NCBI GenBank assembly: GCA_905206455.1
Contig: CAJLHL010000012.1
Coordinates: forward strand, 1 to 31,647
Reading direction: 5' to 3'
Source of the DNA: an uncultured Eubacteriales bacterium
GTDB lineage: Bacteria > Bacillota > Clostridia > Peptostreptococcales > Anaerovoracaceae
Length of the DNA: 31,647 nt
Shown: piece by piece, positions 30,870 to 31,647 of the stretch
How positions within the stretch are numbered: the stretch's first letter is position 1
Layout of the letters: each line of letters starts with the position of its first letter
Position numbers and translations under genes: made by a program
The notes under the pieces: generated by a model
Seen by the model: the letters and a program-made list of their open reading frames with translations, nothing else
Told to the model about the DNA's origin: nothing
The model's database searches: none

Positions 30870-31647
30870 CTAAACCTCCCACTCAATCTGCTCGCAGTCG
30901 GACCAGATCTTTTCCAGATTGTATTTCTCCCGCATGGATTCCACCATGAGATTGATGATCACGTCGCCGTAATCCATGAGAATCCAGCCGGAACCATTTT
31001 TGCCTTCGATGTGCTTGACAAAGCGTCCGTTTTTTTCGGATCTGTCTTCCACCTCCGACGCCAGCGCGTTGATCTGCCGTTCCGATCCGCCTGCGGCGAT
31101 GATGAGATAGTCTGCGAACATAGACTGGCTGCCTACATCGAGCACGACGATATCAAATCCCTTCTTATCATCCAGAACCTGCGCGGCGAAAACGGCAAAA
31201 GTGCGGCTGTCTTCGATGGAACGGTCTTTCATGAGTTCCCGGAACCATTCCAGCGCTTTGACCGTATCCTGATCCATATAGCGTCCGGAATTTCCCACGA
31301 TCTGCACCGTCCACTCCAGCACTTCACAGCAGGCCTGATCCAGATCGGAAAACGCCAGCGCGTTGAGACGCTCCGCGTCGTCATAGGTCCGATTCGGCTC
31401 CGTGGCGTCCGACACGAAAATGATCTTTTCCAGCAGGCTCATATCCGCTCTTCCCGTGGTGTGATAACTGACGGCATTGAGAATATCCTCGTCCTCCACG
31501 CCGAATTTCGCTTTGAGAATGGCCGCCGCCAATTTGCTGTGCGCCAGCTGCGGCTTATCGATATAATAATCGCCGAGCTGATATTCCTCCACCAGCGTAT
31601 TCATCTCATACTTTTCCTGATCTTGGATGTATTTCTTTATTGTGGCT
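30870..31647 (-). CDS. YqeK (HD hydrolase)-RsfS fusion protein, partial (N-terminus off window)
   Basis: One frame without stop enters from the right edge. Visible residues 1-130 match the C-terminal part of YqeK, an HD-domain Ap4A hydrolase: AHSKLAAAILKAKFG, AVSYHTTGRADMSLLEKII and the metal/active region FVSDATEPNRTYDD. From about residue 140 (counting from the edge) the protein continues as RsfS, which binds uL14 and blocks 30S joining: FAAQVLDDKKGFDIVVLDVG, SMFADYLIIAAGGSERQINAL, GSGWILMDYGDVIINLM and EKYNLEKIW. In most Bacillota yqeK and rsfS are separate neighbours. The first HD histidines lie outside the window. Confidence 0.88.
   Translation of the reverse strand, partial: ATIKKYIQDQEKYEMNTLVEEYQLGDYYIDKPQLAHSKLAAAILKAKFGVEDEDILNAVSYHTTGRADMSLLEKIIFVSDATEPNRTYDDAERLNALAFSDLDQACCEVLEWTVQIVGNSGRYMDQDTVKALEWFRELMKDRSIEDSRTFAVFAAQVLDDKKGFDIVVLDVGSQSMFADYLIIAAGGSERQINALASEVEDRSEKNGRFVKHIEGKNGSGWILMDYGDVIINLMVESMREKYNLEKIWSDCEQIEWEV

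Overview
The window looks like chromosome from an endospore-forming member of the Clostridia (Bacillota). It carries a complete eight-gene spoIIIA locus, Asp23, NusB, EF-P, RNase J, pyruvate phosphate dikinase and the mltG-trmR-trhP set. Which family within the Clostridia cannot be settled from the sequence alone. No rRNA, tRNA or CRISPR array was seen. Both window edges cut a gene: a GHKL sensor kinase on the left and a YqeK-RsfS fusion on the right.

Layout from left to right: a partial GHKL histidine kinase (1-1162, -); ppdK (-); a tandem OB-fold SSB-like gene (-); the 3' part of a sporulation-type polysaccharide deacetylase gene (-); a 3.7-kb element holding ridA and ilvA (-) and a small ORF plus a large serine recombinase (+); the 5' part of the same deacetylase gene (-); hom (+); a TsaD/Kae1-like gene, nusB and asp23 (-); spoIIIAH to spoIIIAA (-); a 640-bp gene-free stretch with strong RNA structure; trhP, trmR and mltG (-); a cation diffusion facilitator (-); an RlmA-type methyltransferase (+); efp, pepP-like and rnjA (-); a hairpin-rich gap; leuS and the YqeK-RsfS fusion (-).

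The main discovery candidate is the element at 5024-8735. It splits the deacetylase gene inside its fourth catalytic motif. Joining the flanks at a shared GA dinucleotide restores an unbroken 295-codon reading frame reading SVD-SLDW across the joint (518 + 370 nt). Joining the element's own ends gives an attP with near-perfect inverted arms (17 of 21 positions) around the same GA. This is the architecture of a sporulation intervening ('skin'-like) element whose recombinase would rebuild a mother-cell gene by excision. A sigma-E-like promoter precedes the recombinase operon, which fits that idea. Its cargo, a threonine deaminase plus RidA, would be unusual for such an element.

Other points of note: SpoIIIAF is reduced to its 56-residue membrane part; a candidate structured RNA with two strong hairpins lies upstream of spoIIIA; a hairpin with a U-rich tail sits directly in front of the CDF transporter's ribosome binding site; and YqeK and RsfS are fused.

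Transcription units inferred from spacing: leuS follows yqeK-rsfS; rnjA-pepP-efp; mltG-trmR-trhP; spoIIIAA-AH; asp23-nusB-Kae1-like; ilvA-ridA; small ORF-recombinase; and, after excision, deacetylase-SSB-like.
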